The position numbers and the translations under genes are program-made. Below, one piece after another: positions 1 through 10,964 of a stretch of DNA of 64,000 bases; the first letter of the stretch is position 1; each line of letters opens with the position of its first letter. Location: assembly GCA_030762935.1 (NCBI GenBank), contig CM060900.1, forward strand, positions 438,023,259 through 438,087,258, read 5' to 3'. This DNA comes from Hymenopus coronatus (taxonomy: Eukaryota; Arthropoda; Insecta; Mantodea; Hymenopodidae). Below the pieces are notes generated by a model, which saw nothing but the letters and a program-made list of their open reading frames with translations, searched no databases and was not told the DNA's origin.

Positions 1-462
1 GGTGACAAGATCAGAATGATGACAGGCACTAGAACGGACAGGGTCCCTAACGGTTCTAGAGTGAACGCCTTTGATGCTTTCCGATGCAATCTACAACGTG
101 AGCCTGCAGGAGTTCCCCGAAGGGACCTTAGCCTGAAAGAAACCGAAGGGAGGGTGGCGATAGAGCGAGTATGCGACGAAGTTAGGAACAAGCCTCCATA
201 GCGTGCAAGGAAGTACTGCCGCAGCCCGCCAAACACAGTCACCTGGTCCTTTAACCCTGAAACAGGTAACAAGGAAGTGATGGGCACAGGAAATGAACAG
301 GAAATTCGGATGAGTGTAAGGAACCTTACTACCATTCTCCTGGCGACCCTGGAACACGCCCGAAAAAAACATGCGTCAGGAGAATCGGCGACGGAAATCG
401 AACTCACCTCCCGAATGTGATTCCCACACGTTACCGCAGCGCCACATCACTCGGCCGCTATT
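1..462 (-). mobile_element. SINE family C, cut by window start
   Basis: Read on the minus strand, the element begins near 462 with a tRNA-like head. It contains the C-family block with the words CATTCGGGAGGT and GAGTTCGATTTCC (B-box type), then a GGGTCGCCAGG-like body also found at 3,330-3,470 and 25,800. The body runs to the left edge of the window, so its 3' end is not seen. Reading frames here are by-products of the GC-rich SINE. Confidence 0.75.
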
Positions 463-487
463 CCCTATAAGATAAATTTGAAATTAT

Positions 488-757
488 GTTTTATTTATGC
501 CCACTCTATAGCTGATGTGGTCCTTAGGTGTAAAAGACTGCTAAATGTTGTCCAGATGCCTTTATTAGGATTGAGGTTCTTTTTAGTGCCGTAAATCTAT
601 TACACGGAACCACCGGTTTACTTACCTTCCCTAGGAAGCCACGCTGAGAATTCCAACACCGAAAATATCCATCATCCTCTGTCGGATTCTAATCCGGCAT
701 CCTGGGAACTTGAGGCGTCTTGCTACTCCTAAACCCGGAGGACGATCTCTAAAAGAT
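488..757 (-). mobile_element. SINE family D, reverse copy
   Basis: The minus strand carries the D-family landmarks in order: a tRNA-like head ending CGGAGGA, a CCTTC..GGAAG block, CGTGT..TAGATTTACGGCAC, and a tail matching CATAAATAAAA. The same order occurs at 5,396-5,675, 23,740, 33,705, 41,363 and 41,940. The copy is diverged but close to full length (about 270 bp). Confidence 0.75.
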
Positions 758-759
758 AG

Positions 760-3300
760 GAGACAGATATTATTGTGTTAATATTTCATTAAAGAAATAG
801 TTATGCATAATAAAAACCTATTGGACTAAAGTGTGTTCAAATGGGCACCCATTAAATTGATAAGAATGTGATCCTTTATTCGTTACTTCCAGCTCCTCAA
901 ATGTTAAAAGTTGTTATAACTGTGATAAACAACCTGAAGGGAGAGGAAAGAGTAATGCAGCAGTATGCATGCGTGCAATAGCATTTCATCACCGAAACTT
1001 TTGTTCATTTATATCTCACGAGTTATAACAAAGAGTAATACTTTACGCAGTTCCGTAGGAATGTTACCAAAGCAGAGGATGCGTTATGTTCAACTGTTTC
1101 AGGAATGCAGAATATGTGCTCAACTATGTTGCCCATATATAATTCGAAGAACCAAAGGCACTGCCATTGCTGAAGTCTCCCAAACGTTTTGGTTGTTTTC
1201 CTTTGCTTTGGTTTGCTCATAGCGTTTCGCACATGAGAAGCGATCATTCAGACAACATTACGTCATTTGTTTTCAATCTGTGACCTATTCAGAAAGTTAA
1301 ATGTGTTAACGCATTAATATGAATGGCCTTAATGTCTTAACAGAAAACTCCTGTTTTCAGTTCTACTTGGCTTACCCGAATTTAAAATGTAAATTCTACA
1401 AAGCATATAACGCTATAATCCTCTTTCTCTCAAAAGTTAAGGTAACTATGTCCATTATGTATAAAATATGTTAAAGGTAAGTGATTTCTAGAATTCGGCA
1501 CAATAGGCGCTAAATATCTTGGATTCAACAGGTACGTTTGACAGAATTATACCAGGTGTCCCAACTGCTCCGTATTTGACGAGTGCACCCCTCTTGCTTA
1601 TCAGTGGAAAGTGAGAGCGGGTCGCGCTTATTGAAAGGGTGATAACGAATTCTGCTCTCGCCAATTCTCCACTCCTGGGTCTTAATCTGAAATAGCTTTG
1701 TTGAGTTCTGTAACTTTTTAACCTACAGAGGGATATGTGTACGTCAAATATGGGGAAATTAGGCCACCTGGTTTGCACTAAAATGCCGGAATATGCATGC
1801 AATATACACAGAACGCGTTAAAAATATGCACCTAAATGTATACTAAAACATTTAAAATACTCGTAAATCCGAAATGTGCACTAATAGATTAAAATGGTTC
1901 TTAAATTTAGTCTTTTCAAATCAGTGCCATGCCTTTTAGGCTTCTTTCTAAGATTGTTTAGCTTAACTTTGATTATTTAGTGAAACACTAAATTTTGATA
2001 AAGTGAACCTAATTTTGGACCTCATTACAAATGTTTCAGTGCTCTGCAGTTGTCCTGTTAGATATGGTATTAAATTAAGAAATACTTTATGAAACCATGA
2101 TTACAACTTTATGCTAAAAAGAACTTAGTGGAACAAATGGAAATAAAGAACGGAAGTTGGGAATAAAGTACTGAAAAAATCTAATTATATCGAGAAAAAG
2201 TACTTATATCAAATAACCCAATTCATTTTAGAATTTGTGATAGTTTACATTGCAATACAGAACAAAAGTCCTCTCCAAGTTGGCTGATGTGAAAGAGGGC
2301 CATTTATCCATCAAAACAAGTTGGTACGCTAAAAATAAACGTTCAAAATCACAGCATGAGTTGCAAATGTGTGCCAAAAACATAAAAATTCATATTCTTT
2401 TATTATTAAAAAATGTCTCAATTTTTAGTGTGATTTCACAGATGCATTACCTTAAGAGATAAGCCGACATCACAGCATTGTTTCCGTTTAACTCCTGTTC
2501 CACGTGCTAAGCACGTTCTAGGTAATTTACACTTGGTTTTCTTTTTTCGAAATTTACCTTTTGAATGATAGTGAAGTACTTCTACTTGCATACATAAGTT
2601 ACACAACATTCTACCATTTATGTTGTGAATATATTTAAAACGCAAAAAAAGAAATCACAACTTCAAAATTATTGTTATTTCTCTTCACCGTCCGTACTCT
2701 CATGTATACGGCCAAATGCTTCAACTCTGTGTAAAACAGTGCATTAGTTTATCTTTGCATTTATTAAACCAGTCGATATGGTATAGTGTATCTTTTACAT
2801 TTGCCTGAATCAGGCAGTTTCCTAGACTCTAAACCTGGAAAAGTTTAGCCAGGGATTTTACACCTCACACTTATTTGCACCGTCGTTAATTTAGTCTGTT
2901 TAGAATATGAACGCTTAAAAACTCATCCAGTAACCAAAGCAGCACACGCACGACTCCATGCAGAGCGTGAGTTACAGAGGTAATTATTCTGTTCAACATA
3001 AAGTTTCAAGGGAAATTAAACAAATAAACTATATAACTGCTAAAACTTTTGTTTTAATGCACTAACGCACATAAATTACATAGTATAAGACTTTTGTTCG
3101 GACTGTGCTTTACGGCCGCAACAAGAAATGCTTAATGTTGAGCATTAAAATTATAAAAAGGATTACAAAGTTGGGGCTAGAATTTGGGCCAAACAGTTAT
3201 GGAAGAAAATTCCAGTCAATGCTTATTTCACATTTCCATTCATGTGCCATCTTTATTTATACACAGTTGGTACTGTAGGAGTTTGGAAATAACAACTGCT
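760..3300. other. No gene seen; AT-rich spacer
   Basis: The segment is AT-rich with only short random reading frames. I see no tRNA-like head, RT motif, family-B landmark or convincing splice-flanked exon. The frames of up to 104 codons on the minus strand near 1.5-1.8 kb show no recognisable motif. Confidence 0.5.
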
Positions 3301-3304
3301 AAGT

Positions 3305-3850
3305 TTTAATATAATGGATACCTAGCGAGGTGGTGCCACGAAAACATGTGCGACTCGCATTCGGGAGGTCCCGGGTTCAATCCCCGACGACCGCTCACTC
3401 TTACCCATGGGATTTTTATGGCTTCCTAGGGGTCACCAGGCGAATGCTGGAGTGGTTTCTGCTACCACGATTTCAATTCCAGTATTTCCCCTTCATCCCG
3501 ATTAGCCCTCATCCTCCAGCCTTCTTCCAAGTTTGTGGGCTATGGTAGTGTGGGCAGATGGCGCGTATGCCTGCTCGATGGAAGATTACTTCCCAGGGAA
3601 CTAGGTGGCTGCCAGGTCTACGGATCGCTTTCACATCCTCTCTGGTGGCCCGGGAGTGAGACGTTTCGTCGGATTTGGAAACGCTAGGAACTTCTGCGCG
3701 TCTGGAGTGACCTATCTGCACGCGGCCCGTGGCATTCTATAGTTCCTTCAACTCATCCCACCCTCATGGGGGTGCTAGCCGCAGTAGATCTGTATAGGAC
3801 GTAGTGCGTGGGGTGTCTGTATCCATTGACCACCCTTTAATATAATGGAT
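3305..3850 (+). mobile_element. SINE family C, complete, with 15-bp target duplication
   Basis: The body is 3,320-3,835 (516 bp), flanked by identical 15-bp repeats TTTAATATAATGGAT at 3,305-3,319 and 3,836-3,850. The tRNA-like head at about 3,327-3,395 has the B-box-like word GGTTCAATCCC and is followed by a GACCGCTCACTCTTACCC segment typical of the family. There is no poly-A tail; the end is GTATCCATTGACCACCC. The perfect duplication argues for a relatively young insertion by LINE-type target-primed reverse transcription, compared with the decayed copies elsewhere. It has no protein product; frames through it are incidental. Confidence 0.9.
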
Positions 3851-4179
3851 GTTTTTAAGTATAAAGTGTTTTTGAAACCACTTAATTCACCAATGACCTG
3901 GCTCTAATTTCTGAGTTAAAACGATTTACAGATATTTCTATTATATTATGTGGTAAAGGATGGCAGCTTCATAACACCTGCAAAGAAACGGAAGCTTGTG
4001 GTACTTGATGGACGTTAATAAAAACGGTTTAAAATAATAATTGAAAGTAAATAGAATTTATATATAGTCGGCTTACTCTGCCCATATGTAGGACTGAAAC
4101 CCCCTATGAATTACAAGCCGATGCCAAGGGGCCAGAAGCCTATCGAGCTAATGACACCTAACTACTGAGTGGAGAACCT

Positions 4180-4400
4180 AGAATGAGTGGTCGGCCCGTA
4201 ACCAGGCATGAGCGTTAGGAATGTGAAATGCAAGCGAGGTGGATGATGGAGCAATTGGTGGAATGAGTGGCGGGGGAAACCGGAGGACCCGGAGTAAACC
4301 CACCCAGATGCCGTTTTGACCATCAAAAATTCCACATGCGGGCGCTTGGGAGCGAACCCGAGCCGCCTAGATGGGAGGCTGCGGTATCTCAAATGTGCAA
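4180..4400 (-). mobile_element. SINE family A, reverse copy
   Basis: On the minus strand the copy has a tRNA-like head ending in GGTTCGCTCCCAAGCG, then the ATGTGGAATTTTTGATGG spacer, and a GGGTTTACTCCGGGTCCTCCGG core like that of other A copies (15,990, 52,345, 52,690, 60,935). The 5' part of the head is eroded. Confidence 0.75.
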
Positions 4401-4404
4401 CAAA

Positions 4405-5300
4405 CAAAACCCAAAAAATAATTAGTTTTCATTACCCGTTTCTGTCGCACTGTAAAGGATGATACATAAGGACCGGATTCGAACGCACACTGGATTGTAT
4501 TCTTCAGAGTAAGTTCGTCTTGTGAGGATTAGACACAGTAGTCAGGGAATTTGCCGCACCCCATGTGCCATCATTTTCTGTACGGTCGAGAACAGTGATG
4601 CACCAGACTGAGGTTCTGCCCCAGTTAGAGCTTGTATTCTATCTCCGTTTTTAACCTGTGATAATTGCTAGCTGTTGCTTAAATCGAGTGCCCCTTATTA
4701 CGAGCTTGACGTATTGTAGGTTAGTTAATCTTGAGTTTTATCGATTTTTCTTTTAACGTTTGGTATGGCTGAGGACATTTTAGCTTATGATTCCGCGCCC
4801 TCTAGGACTAGATCTTCAAATAATCTTTCTACTGTAATTTTCTTGCACTTGTCTTATTTTATTTATAAGAAAGTGTAACGACTTATTAAGTTAGTTTGCT
4901 GAGTTTTCATGATTAATATAGATGGTTTTGGATAGTTTGATAAGAGGCTGGATGTATTCAGAAAAGCATTAAAGCATACTTACTGTTAATATTATGATTT
5001 TTATAGGTTGGGTAGCGGTACCTTTGTAAACATTAAAATTAATGCAAAATAGTTAAGTCATTCGTTTAATTTGCATTAGTGAGTTTGGAATAAGTTAAGT
5101 GAGTTTCAGGATATTTAAAATAGTGTTTTGCCTATATTTAATGTACTTCGTGAAGGTGGTACAAGTTAAGACAATTGTACGTGTAACGTATTATGAAAAT
5201 ACTCAGGGGCATTTCTGCTTATTAGATTATATGGGACTTCACTTCCAGCTTATTTAGATTCATGGAAAAATTTGTAGGAAGACATTGGTAACGGAGAAGG
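4405..5300. other. No gene seen
   Basis: AT-rich, with no recognisable element except ordinary short A/T runs. Nothing supports a gene. Confidence 0.45.
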
Positions 5301-5306
5301 CTAGTC

Positions 5307-5850
5307 CGCGCCGTGGCCGAGTGGTTAGACCACTCGCCTCTCACCAAGGCGGTTCCCTCCCAGGCAACTGCATGTGGGATTTTTGGTGTACTAGTCGCCC
5401 TCCGTGGTGTAATGGTTACCATGCTGACTTCACATACCCAAGGTCGCGGGTTCAAACCCGGCGGAGGACGATGGATTTTTTCGGGCGTAAAAATCCTTAG
5501 CATGGCTTCCTTCAGAAGGGAAGTAAAGCCGTTGGTCTCGTGTCGTAGATTTACGGCACGTAAAAGAACCTCAAGCCTGATTGAGAGGCCTCTGAGCCAA
5601 ATTAAGCGGTCTTTCACGCCCAATTTAGAATGGGACGCTGAGGACCACAGCAGTTAAAGAGCGTCCATAAATAACACGACATTTACATTTTTTGTGTGTA
5701 CTAAGCAGCGCAGGGATGGGTTTTCTCCGGGTTCTCCGGTTTTCCCCATCATCGCATTTCACCTTGCTCCATTTTCGTTCCATGAATCATCAGTGTCATC
5801 GCATGAGCACCATATGTAGTAAAAGACGGCATTAATCACTATAAAAAGCA
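5307..5850 (+). mobile_element. SINE family A, split by a D-family SINE
   Basis: The left part (5,307-5,394) is a well-kept tRNA-like head: GCCGTGGCCGAGTGGTTAGA (A-box type), CTCGCCTCTCACCAAGGCGG, then GTGGGATTTTTGG. The right part (5,705-5,850) resumes with GGGTTTTCTCCGGGTTCTCC and the CCATTTTCGTTCCATG block that follows the head in uninterrupted A copies. The gap is filled by a D-family SINE. The ~15-bp flanking words TTTTTGGTGTACTA (5,380) and TTTTGTGTGTACTA (5,690) look like its diverged target-site duplication. Confidence 0.85.
5395..5690 (+). mobile_element. SINE family D, nested in family A
   Basis: The tRNA-like head is CCTCCGTGGTGTAATGGTTA followed by GGTCGCGGGTTCAAACCCG, with the acceptor arm CGGAGGACG. 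Next come GATGGATTTTTTCGGGCG, CGTGTCGTAGATTTACGGCA, GAGAGGCCTCTGAG, the GGGACGCTGAG block, and an end GCGTCCATAAATAA. The end carries short ATAA repeats rather than a long poly-A. It interrupts an older A-family SINE, giving a relative age order. Confidence 0.9.
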
Positions 5851-5851
5851 G

Positions 5852-7425
5852 ATAAGGCTGAAGTCTGTTTTGATTCCAGAAAATGCTGAAGAGTATTGTA
5901 TTGATATTACTGTTAAAGCATTCGAAACTCAGTAAGGCAGAAATGGAAGCACTTAGCTAATATACAAGTATTGTACCTATTTTATTTCTAGAAGGTGCTT
6001 GACGCCACGAAAGGAAACAGACTTACGAAGTGTATTGAGTTAATAAATACCATCATCTAAAGAGAAGCTGCTATGTTACTACAAATTGATACGCAGTATA
6101 AGTTTGCTAGAATATAATGTCCGAGTGCACGTTTTGTTTACCTGAATATGCTCTAATCCCTCTCCTGAAATTTATTTTTTTCGATATGATATTTTTATTA
6201 TATGCAGAAAGTTTCAGCATTTCATTCTTGGTATCACCACAAAAACAATGGAATAGAACTTTCGCTACATTGGAGCGTTTCAAAATATTATTAACGTATA
6301 AGCTTCGCTGTCAATACGCTCTGTGTAACTTGGTGTAAATAAAGCAATTAATAAATATTTTTAGAAAAAAATCTCCAAATACAAACAAAAATGGAAAGCC
6401 TATGTTACGTAGGATTTTGGCGTTAATATACCTACTCGTGTATATTAGTGTGTAGATGTTGGATAATTTCGAAATATTACTGTATATAATTGGAAAACAA
6501 GAAGTTTTGATTAAGTGTTGCTGTCAATATACTTTGCAATTGTTGCCTGTAAAATAGATCACGATTTTATGAATACCGGGTTAATATATTGCAACATATT
6601 TAAGCTTTTATTACTGTCTTGCACGTTAAAAGGATAGAAAAGAAACATATAAGCAAACTAGGCATGCCTAAAAATTATGCTGGGTGTATTATGCAGCAGA
6701 GATATAATAACAATTAAAGCAATCGGCTCTACTTCACAATCATATACATTTCACAAAATCCCTTCTCTTATACAAATATTCCATCAAGAAATCACTATTG
6801 ACTATCAGTCGAGACTAAAGGTACGCCGTTTGTGTTTGCTTATCGCCAAGCTAGCAACTTAACCGCTATTAGTTGTGTTTGCTTATCGCTAAGAATAACT
6901 GCCGGTTAGCTGTCAACCCAAGTTCATAATACAAAAATTTGCACTGACTTACAGATAATATCTAAAAGGAACCTCCGCCTAACACTAAAAGTTTGGTGCA
7001 ATGATAGCAAAAAAAAAAAAATAAATAAAAAAAATAAAAAATAAAAAGAAGCAGCTGAATCTACAGTTGTCAAATACAGAAGAGAGAGGCGTTGAAGCAC
7101 GAAATACTGCATATAAAGAAGTATAAGGGAAATCTAAAGCCGAGAAAATACTCGAATAGGATGCAAAGGTTTAAAAGTTGCGCCAATACTCGAAAACTAC
7201 GAAGGTCATGTGGAAAGTTATTAGTTAGATGCGAAAGTGAAGCACATTCAAGTAACTGCTCTCGCTGGGGAATGGATAAATCGCTTTAAAACAGTCTACG
7301 AAAGAGGGCAGATGGCGATGGAATCAATTACTCTGACCGCTGAAAGGATAATTGAACTCCGATTATGCATATGAGGGATACGACATTTGCACACCCCGAG
7401 GTTCCCCGTGCAATAAAATGTTTGA
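5852..7425. other. No gene seen; A-rich tract at 7,007-7,045
   Basis: AT-rich sequence with a simple A/T-rich tract (runs of A with TAAATAAAAA units) at about 7,007-7,045. Reading frames are short and featureless. Confidence 0.5.
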
Positions 7426-7427
7426 AA

Positions 7428-8090
7428 ATCCGATGTGTTCCATTCACATGACTGTTCTCTGTTCTACAAACAAACTGTTCTTACAAAAGATTATTCTTTC
7501 ATCTACATCATGCTAATCAAGACAACCATAATCAGAAATGATCATATTACTCTTTTCCTTATAAGTAGGAGAGAAACAAGGGAATGCACTATGCTAAAGC
7601 GACATTTAAATCCTTTAAAAGCTGTTCTATGCAATCATTATTAAAATTTGGTTCTCTTTCTTTGACTATGAGTAAAACAAGAGAGAAATGAAACGGATGA
7701 GGGTTTCCTGTTTGAGAGAAGGCATAAATTGTGTATTTTAACGAGTTCTACGTACGTTTTTGTCCATCTCTTACGGTTTACTAGATTTGCAAAAGTCGTT
7801 CAGAATGAAGAGGACTTCAGGGGCTATTCCCAACAAATTCAGGAAATAAATTTTATTTTTCATGTAAACATTTTAATAAACGGCATTTTAAGAAAAATCG
7901 TTTGTGCCAGTTTTTAGAAAATGGAAACTTCTGAAAAATATTCCATTTATAGGGTAGTTTGTGGTGGGAGGATTTACTATAAAATTTTCTTTCGCATTCT
8001 TGGAAAATAATAAACTAAAATACCAAGTTTGGTATTTAACAAGCTTATTGTTTCTGAATTATGCTGACCACAAGCACACGTGCACAAACA
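7428..8090 (+). mobile_element. Family B repeat, copy 1 (3' end missing)
   Basis: It starts with the family-B 5' landmark GATGTGTTCCATTCACATGA and passes through the shared blocks ATGCTAATC..ACATAAT, TTTTGTCCATCTCTTACGG, AATGAAGAGGACTTCAG, and ACCAAGTTTGGTATTTAACA followed by a short CA-rich stretch. It then joins directly to the 5' landmark of the next copy at about 8,100, losing its terminal hairpin. I see no coding potential. Confidence 0.8.
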
Positions 8091-8096
8091 TGGACC

Positions 8097-8940
8097 TTTT
8101 TCTAAAAATCGAATGTGTTCCAGTCACATAGGCTGTTTCAAATACAAACTATTCTTTAAAAAAATATTTTTTATCTACTTCATGCTAATCGAGATAAACA
8201 TTAGCAGAAATGGTATCATTACTTGCCTCATTGTAAGTAGACGGGAAAGAAGGGAATAAATGATGCTAAAGTGGTGCTCAAATCTTTTAAAAGCAGGGCG
8301 CTATGTGAAACAATTGAGGATCGGTTCGCTATGCATGGTCCGGTTTGAGAAATGTTAGTTTAAAACTGAAAATTATAACTAAGAATATCTAAACAATGGC
8401 CAGCTATAAAAGAAAAACGTGTGTGACATAAATTGTGAGTTTTATCTACATTTTTAAGTATTAAGTTTTTGTATACTTTTGGAAAATTCTGAAAAGCTCA
8501 TTCGGAATAATGAGTTTTTCAGAAACTATTCTCAGAAACTTGAAAATATACGTTTTATTTCTGGAGAAAATGTCTTCGATATCTGGTATTTTCATCAAAA
8601 TCGTTAGAGCCATTTTTGAGAAAATTAACACTTTCAAAAATGTGTAGGGTAGTTTGTGGTTTTAAATATTCGTGTAGCATTGTTGAAAGATACTAAACAT
8701 TAATACCAAGTTTGGTTTTTAATGGTCTTTTCGTTTATGAGCTATGCTGTCCACAGACACACACACCGACACATATGCACACGGAGCTTTTTCTGAAAAG
8801 GAATTTTCTCGGATTATGGAGACCTCAAAACATATCTCCGGTGAAATCTCGACATTGAAATCTTGTGCGAAATGTAATACCTTCTCTACTTACTATATGC
8901 ATAGTACGTGTGGAGAAAGTAAAATCGAGAAGGTGTAGAG
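8097..8940 (+). mobile_element. Family B repeat, copy 2, full length
   Basis: Complete copy of about 840 bp. It runs from AATGTGTTCCAGTCACATAG, through the internal CACAGACACACACACCGACA block and CTCCGGTGAAATCTCG, to the terminal ACCTTCTCTACTTACTATAT...GTGTGGAGAAAGT hairpin region. It lies head-to-tail with copy 1. Decayed LINE sequence follows within 40 bp. Confidence 0.85.
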
Positions 8941-8974
8941 AGGTCAGCGGAGGCCTTCCAGAGCCTTCTGGAAG

Positions 8975-10960
8975 TTAGTTAAATTATTTATTGACAATAA
9001 GATTCAACAAAATATTTGAAGGAGAAGAATATCCTGAAACATTGAAAACCACCGCTATCCAACTTCTTTACTATGACGAAAGGAGTGATAGCATTCCAGG
9101 AAACTACAGGGCATCTTGCTTCTCTCTGTAATTGAAGAGATTTATAATCGAACTTTATAAGAAATAATTAAATGTTGGGTTAAGACTCATTATAAAATTT
9201 CTAAATTTCAGTTGGGATTTCGAGAATACCTTTCAACTGTTATCTGTGTTCTGAAAACCATAATTTATGTTACTTCAAGAAACAAGGCTTAATTTATACA
9301 CTATGTAGATTTTTAAATACAGTTTGATACTGTGAACGTAGTGCTCTCTGGAAGAAACTAGCATGCATAGGGATTTTGGGGAAAATGACTAGAGCACTTA
9401 AGTCAATGTATAAAGAAGTTAAAATTTTTATCAAGACCGATAAGTACAGTACTTCCTACCTGTCTGACGAAAGAATGTAGTTGTTAGGGAAGGTCGTTGG
9501 TGTAGCATGGCACAGTTTAGAGCGTTCAGAGGAGACTGCAATACTCGTATAGTGCAGTGCAGTCTGACCATCAAAACATCAGCACAGCGTACGTAAACAG
9601 GAATAAACTAAACGATCCACAACAGGTTAAATGCTGTTTTCTTTATCACTAATACATATTAATTTTTTACTTTATAAGCTTGTGACTACACGTGGCGGTG
9701 TATCCATTTTGATTTGATTTGAAATCGTCCACTGTAAGAGACTCAACTGCTGCATTTTAGTATAGCCGAACTGTACAGGGCATGCACCTGGAGTGATGAC
9801 GTAATATCCCTTATCTAGTTGTGTTTACTCAAGATTCCACTCGTGGCCGTCTGTATTCATTCTTTAGACAGGTAATACATTAGAATGCAGCATAGCGCAG
9901 AGGGTGGGCGTTAAACTTTTCAATAAACGAAATGTGTTTATTAACGATATTGTTAATACGATGAAGGAAGACATGGGATGCGATAGTCGAAGACGGAAAA
10001 ATACAAATACCGTTGCATCCTGATTACACTGTTATTTTTTCGAAAACAATAAACGGGTTGCAATCTGTTTTAAGCGCACTGCGATGACACTGTAGATAAT
10101 GGGACATGAAACTTCTTAAACCTAAAGCACGCGTCTTTATAAATGGATATGTGTAGGGTAAGCAGGAAAAATGGACATTCGGGAAGGAAGAAGTTCAAAG
10201 AGTTAAACAATTTGGCTTATTTAGGAGTATGGGAGTTCATTAAACACAAACGGATTAGATAGCTTTCTGAAATACTGAGGCTATTGACCCTGGTACCAGA
10301 TATGCCAGTAAAAACATTTAAAACCATGAATGAGGCAGTGGTTAGGTTTCCATTACTTACTATTCGGCGTGAAGTATGCTGGTGCGAGAGAATAGATAAA
10401 GCAATGCAATTTCTGATATTGGACAGAGGTACTTCAAAGTACGATGTTTTTCATGAGGTGGGATCCTCGGAAAATCCCGTATTTGCTAAAAATAAGTGTA
10501 GTTTGATATTGGCTGCGTACAATTAATGGTGACCAAACAACTATAAGAGCAATCTGTTATCTCAGAGGAATAACATAGACTATACAGCATCCAAGATGGT
10601 AGTGGCGAGTCTAAAACGGGATTTAAAGAATGTCTTAAATAATATTTGGCAAAGGAGTAATAAAATTAAATGTACCGTCCTGAAAACGTCGGCTATGGAA
10701 AAAAAAAAAAAAAAAAAACAGGTAGGAAATTAAATCTGAGTATAGATTAAAATGATGACCGGAGCTGCAAAATGATACAATTATTTTAAAATAGGGTATG
10801 AAACAGAGGGCGGGAATAGCATGGCTTAGGTAAGGAGAGTCAAAGTCTCGTAGATTCGCTAATGATGCTAGTAGGAGGAATTGCCCAGTATGTGGGGAAC
10901 AGAAAGAAACACGCATATTTTAGCAGCTTGCCTGTAGACGGAGGATGCTAGGAATAAATT
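8975..10960 (+). mobile_element. Decayed LINE (I/Jockey-type RT), 5'-truncated and interrupted
   Basis: Frames must be switched several times, but RT landmarks appear in order. Around 9,075-9,290 there are IPGNYRA, SLLSVIEEIYNR, FQLGFREYLST and a YVDF..QFDTVN block (RT motif A region, normally DF..AFD). Then come SALWKKLACIGI and MTRALKSMYKEVKIFI up to 9,480. After an interruption the reading resumes with FINDIVNTM (about 9,940), a degraded FADD box (LHPDYTV near 10,015), and FSKTINGLQSVLSAL. A CPVCGEQKE finger (C-X2-C) lies near 10,880-10,900 with its His apparently changed to Arg. Many stops make it inactive. It begins in the RT, so the endonuclease part is missing. The layout matches I/Jockey-group LINEs with a C-terminal zf-RVT finger. 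Confidence 0.8.
9481..9881. mobile_element. ~400-bp insertion inside the LINE (solo LTR or other element?)
   Basis: The RT reading stops after a LSDERM block at 9,480 and restarts near 9,890. The two edges carry AGAATGTAG (9,472-9,480) and AGAATGCAG (9,882-9,890), which look like a 9-bp target duplication with one mismatch. The insert has no RT or tRNA-like head. It starts near TGTTAGGG and ends near AATACA, so a solo LTR is possible, but a 9-bp duplication is long for LTR elements. A DNA transposon is the alternative. Confidence 0.5.
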
Positions 10961-10964
10961 ATTA

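Noticed and set aside
5310..5470. Possible true tRNA genes (also at 16,860, 52,860, 61,150)
   Set aside because: Each is followed by a family-specific SINE body shared with other copies, and the anticodon and acceptor stems do not fold as complete tRNAs; they are SINE heads.
10284..10526. 80-codon frame as an independent gene
   Set aside because: It aligns in position and spacing with the post-RT part of the decayed LINE (compare 36,850-37,000), so it is part of that element.
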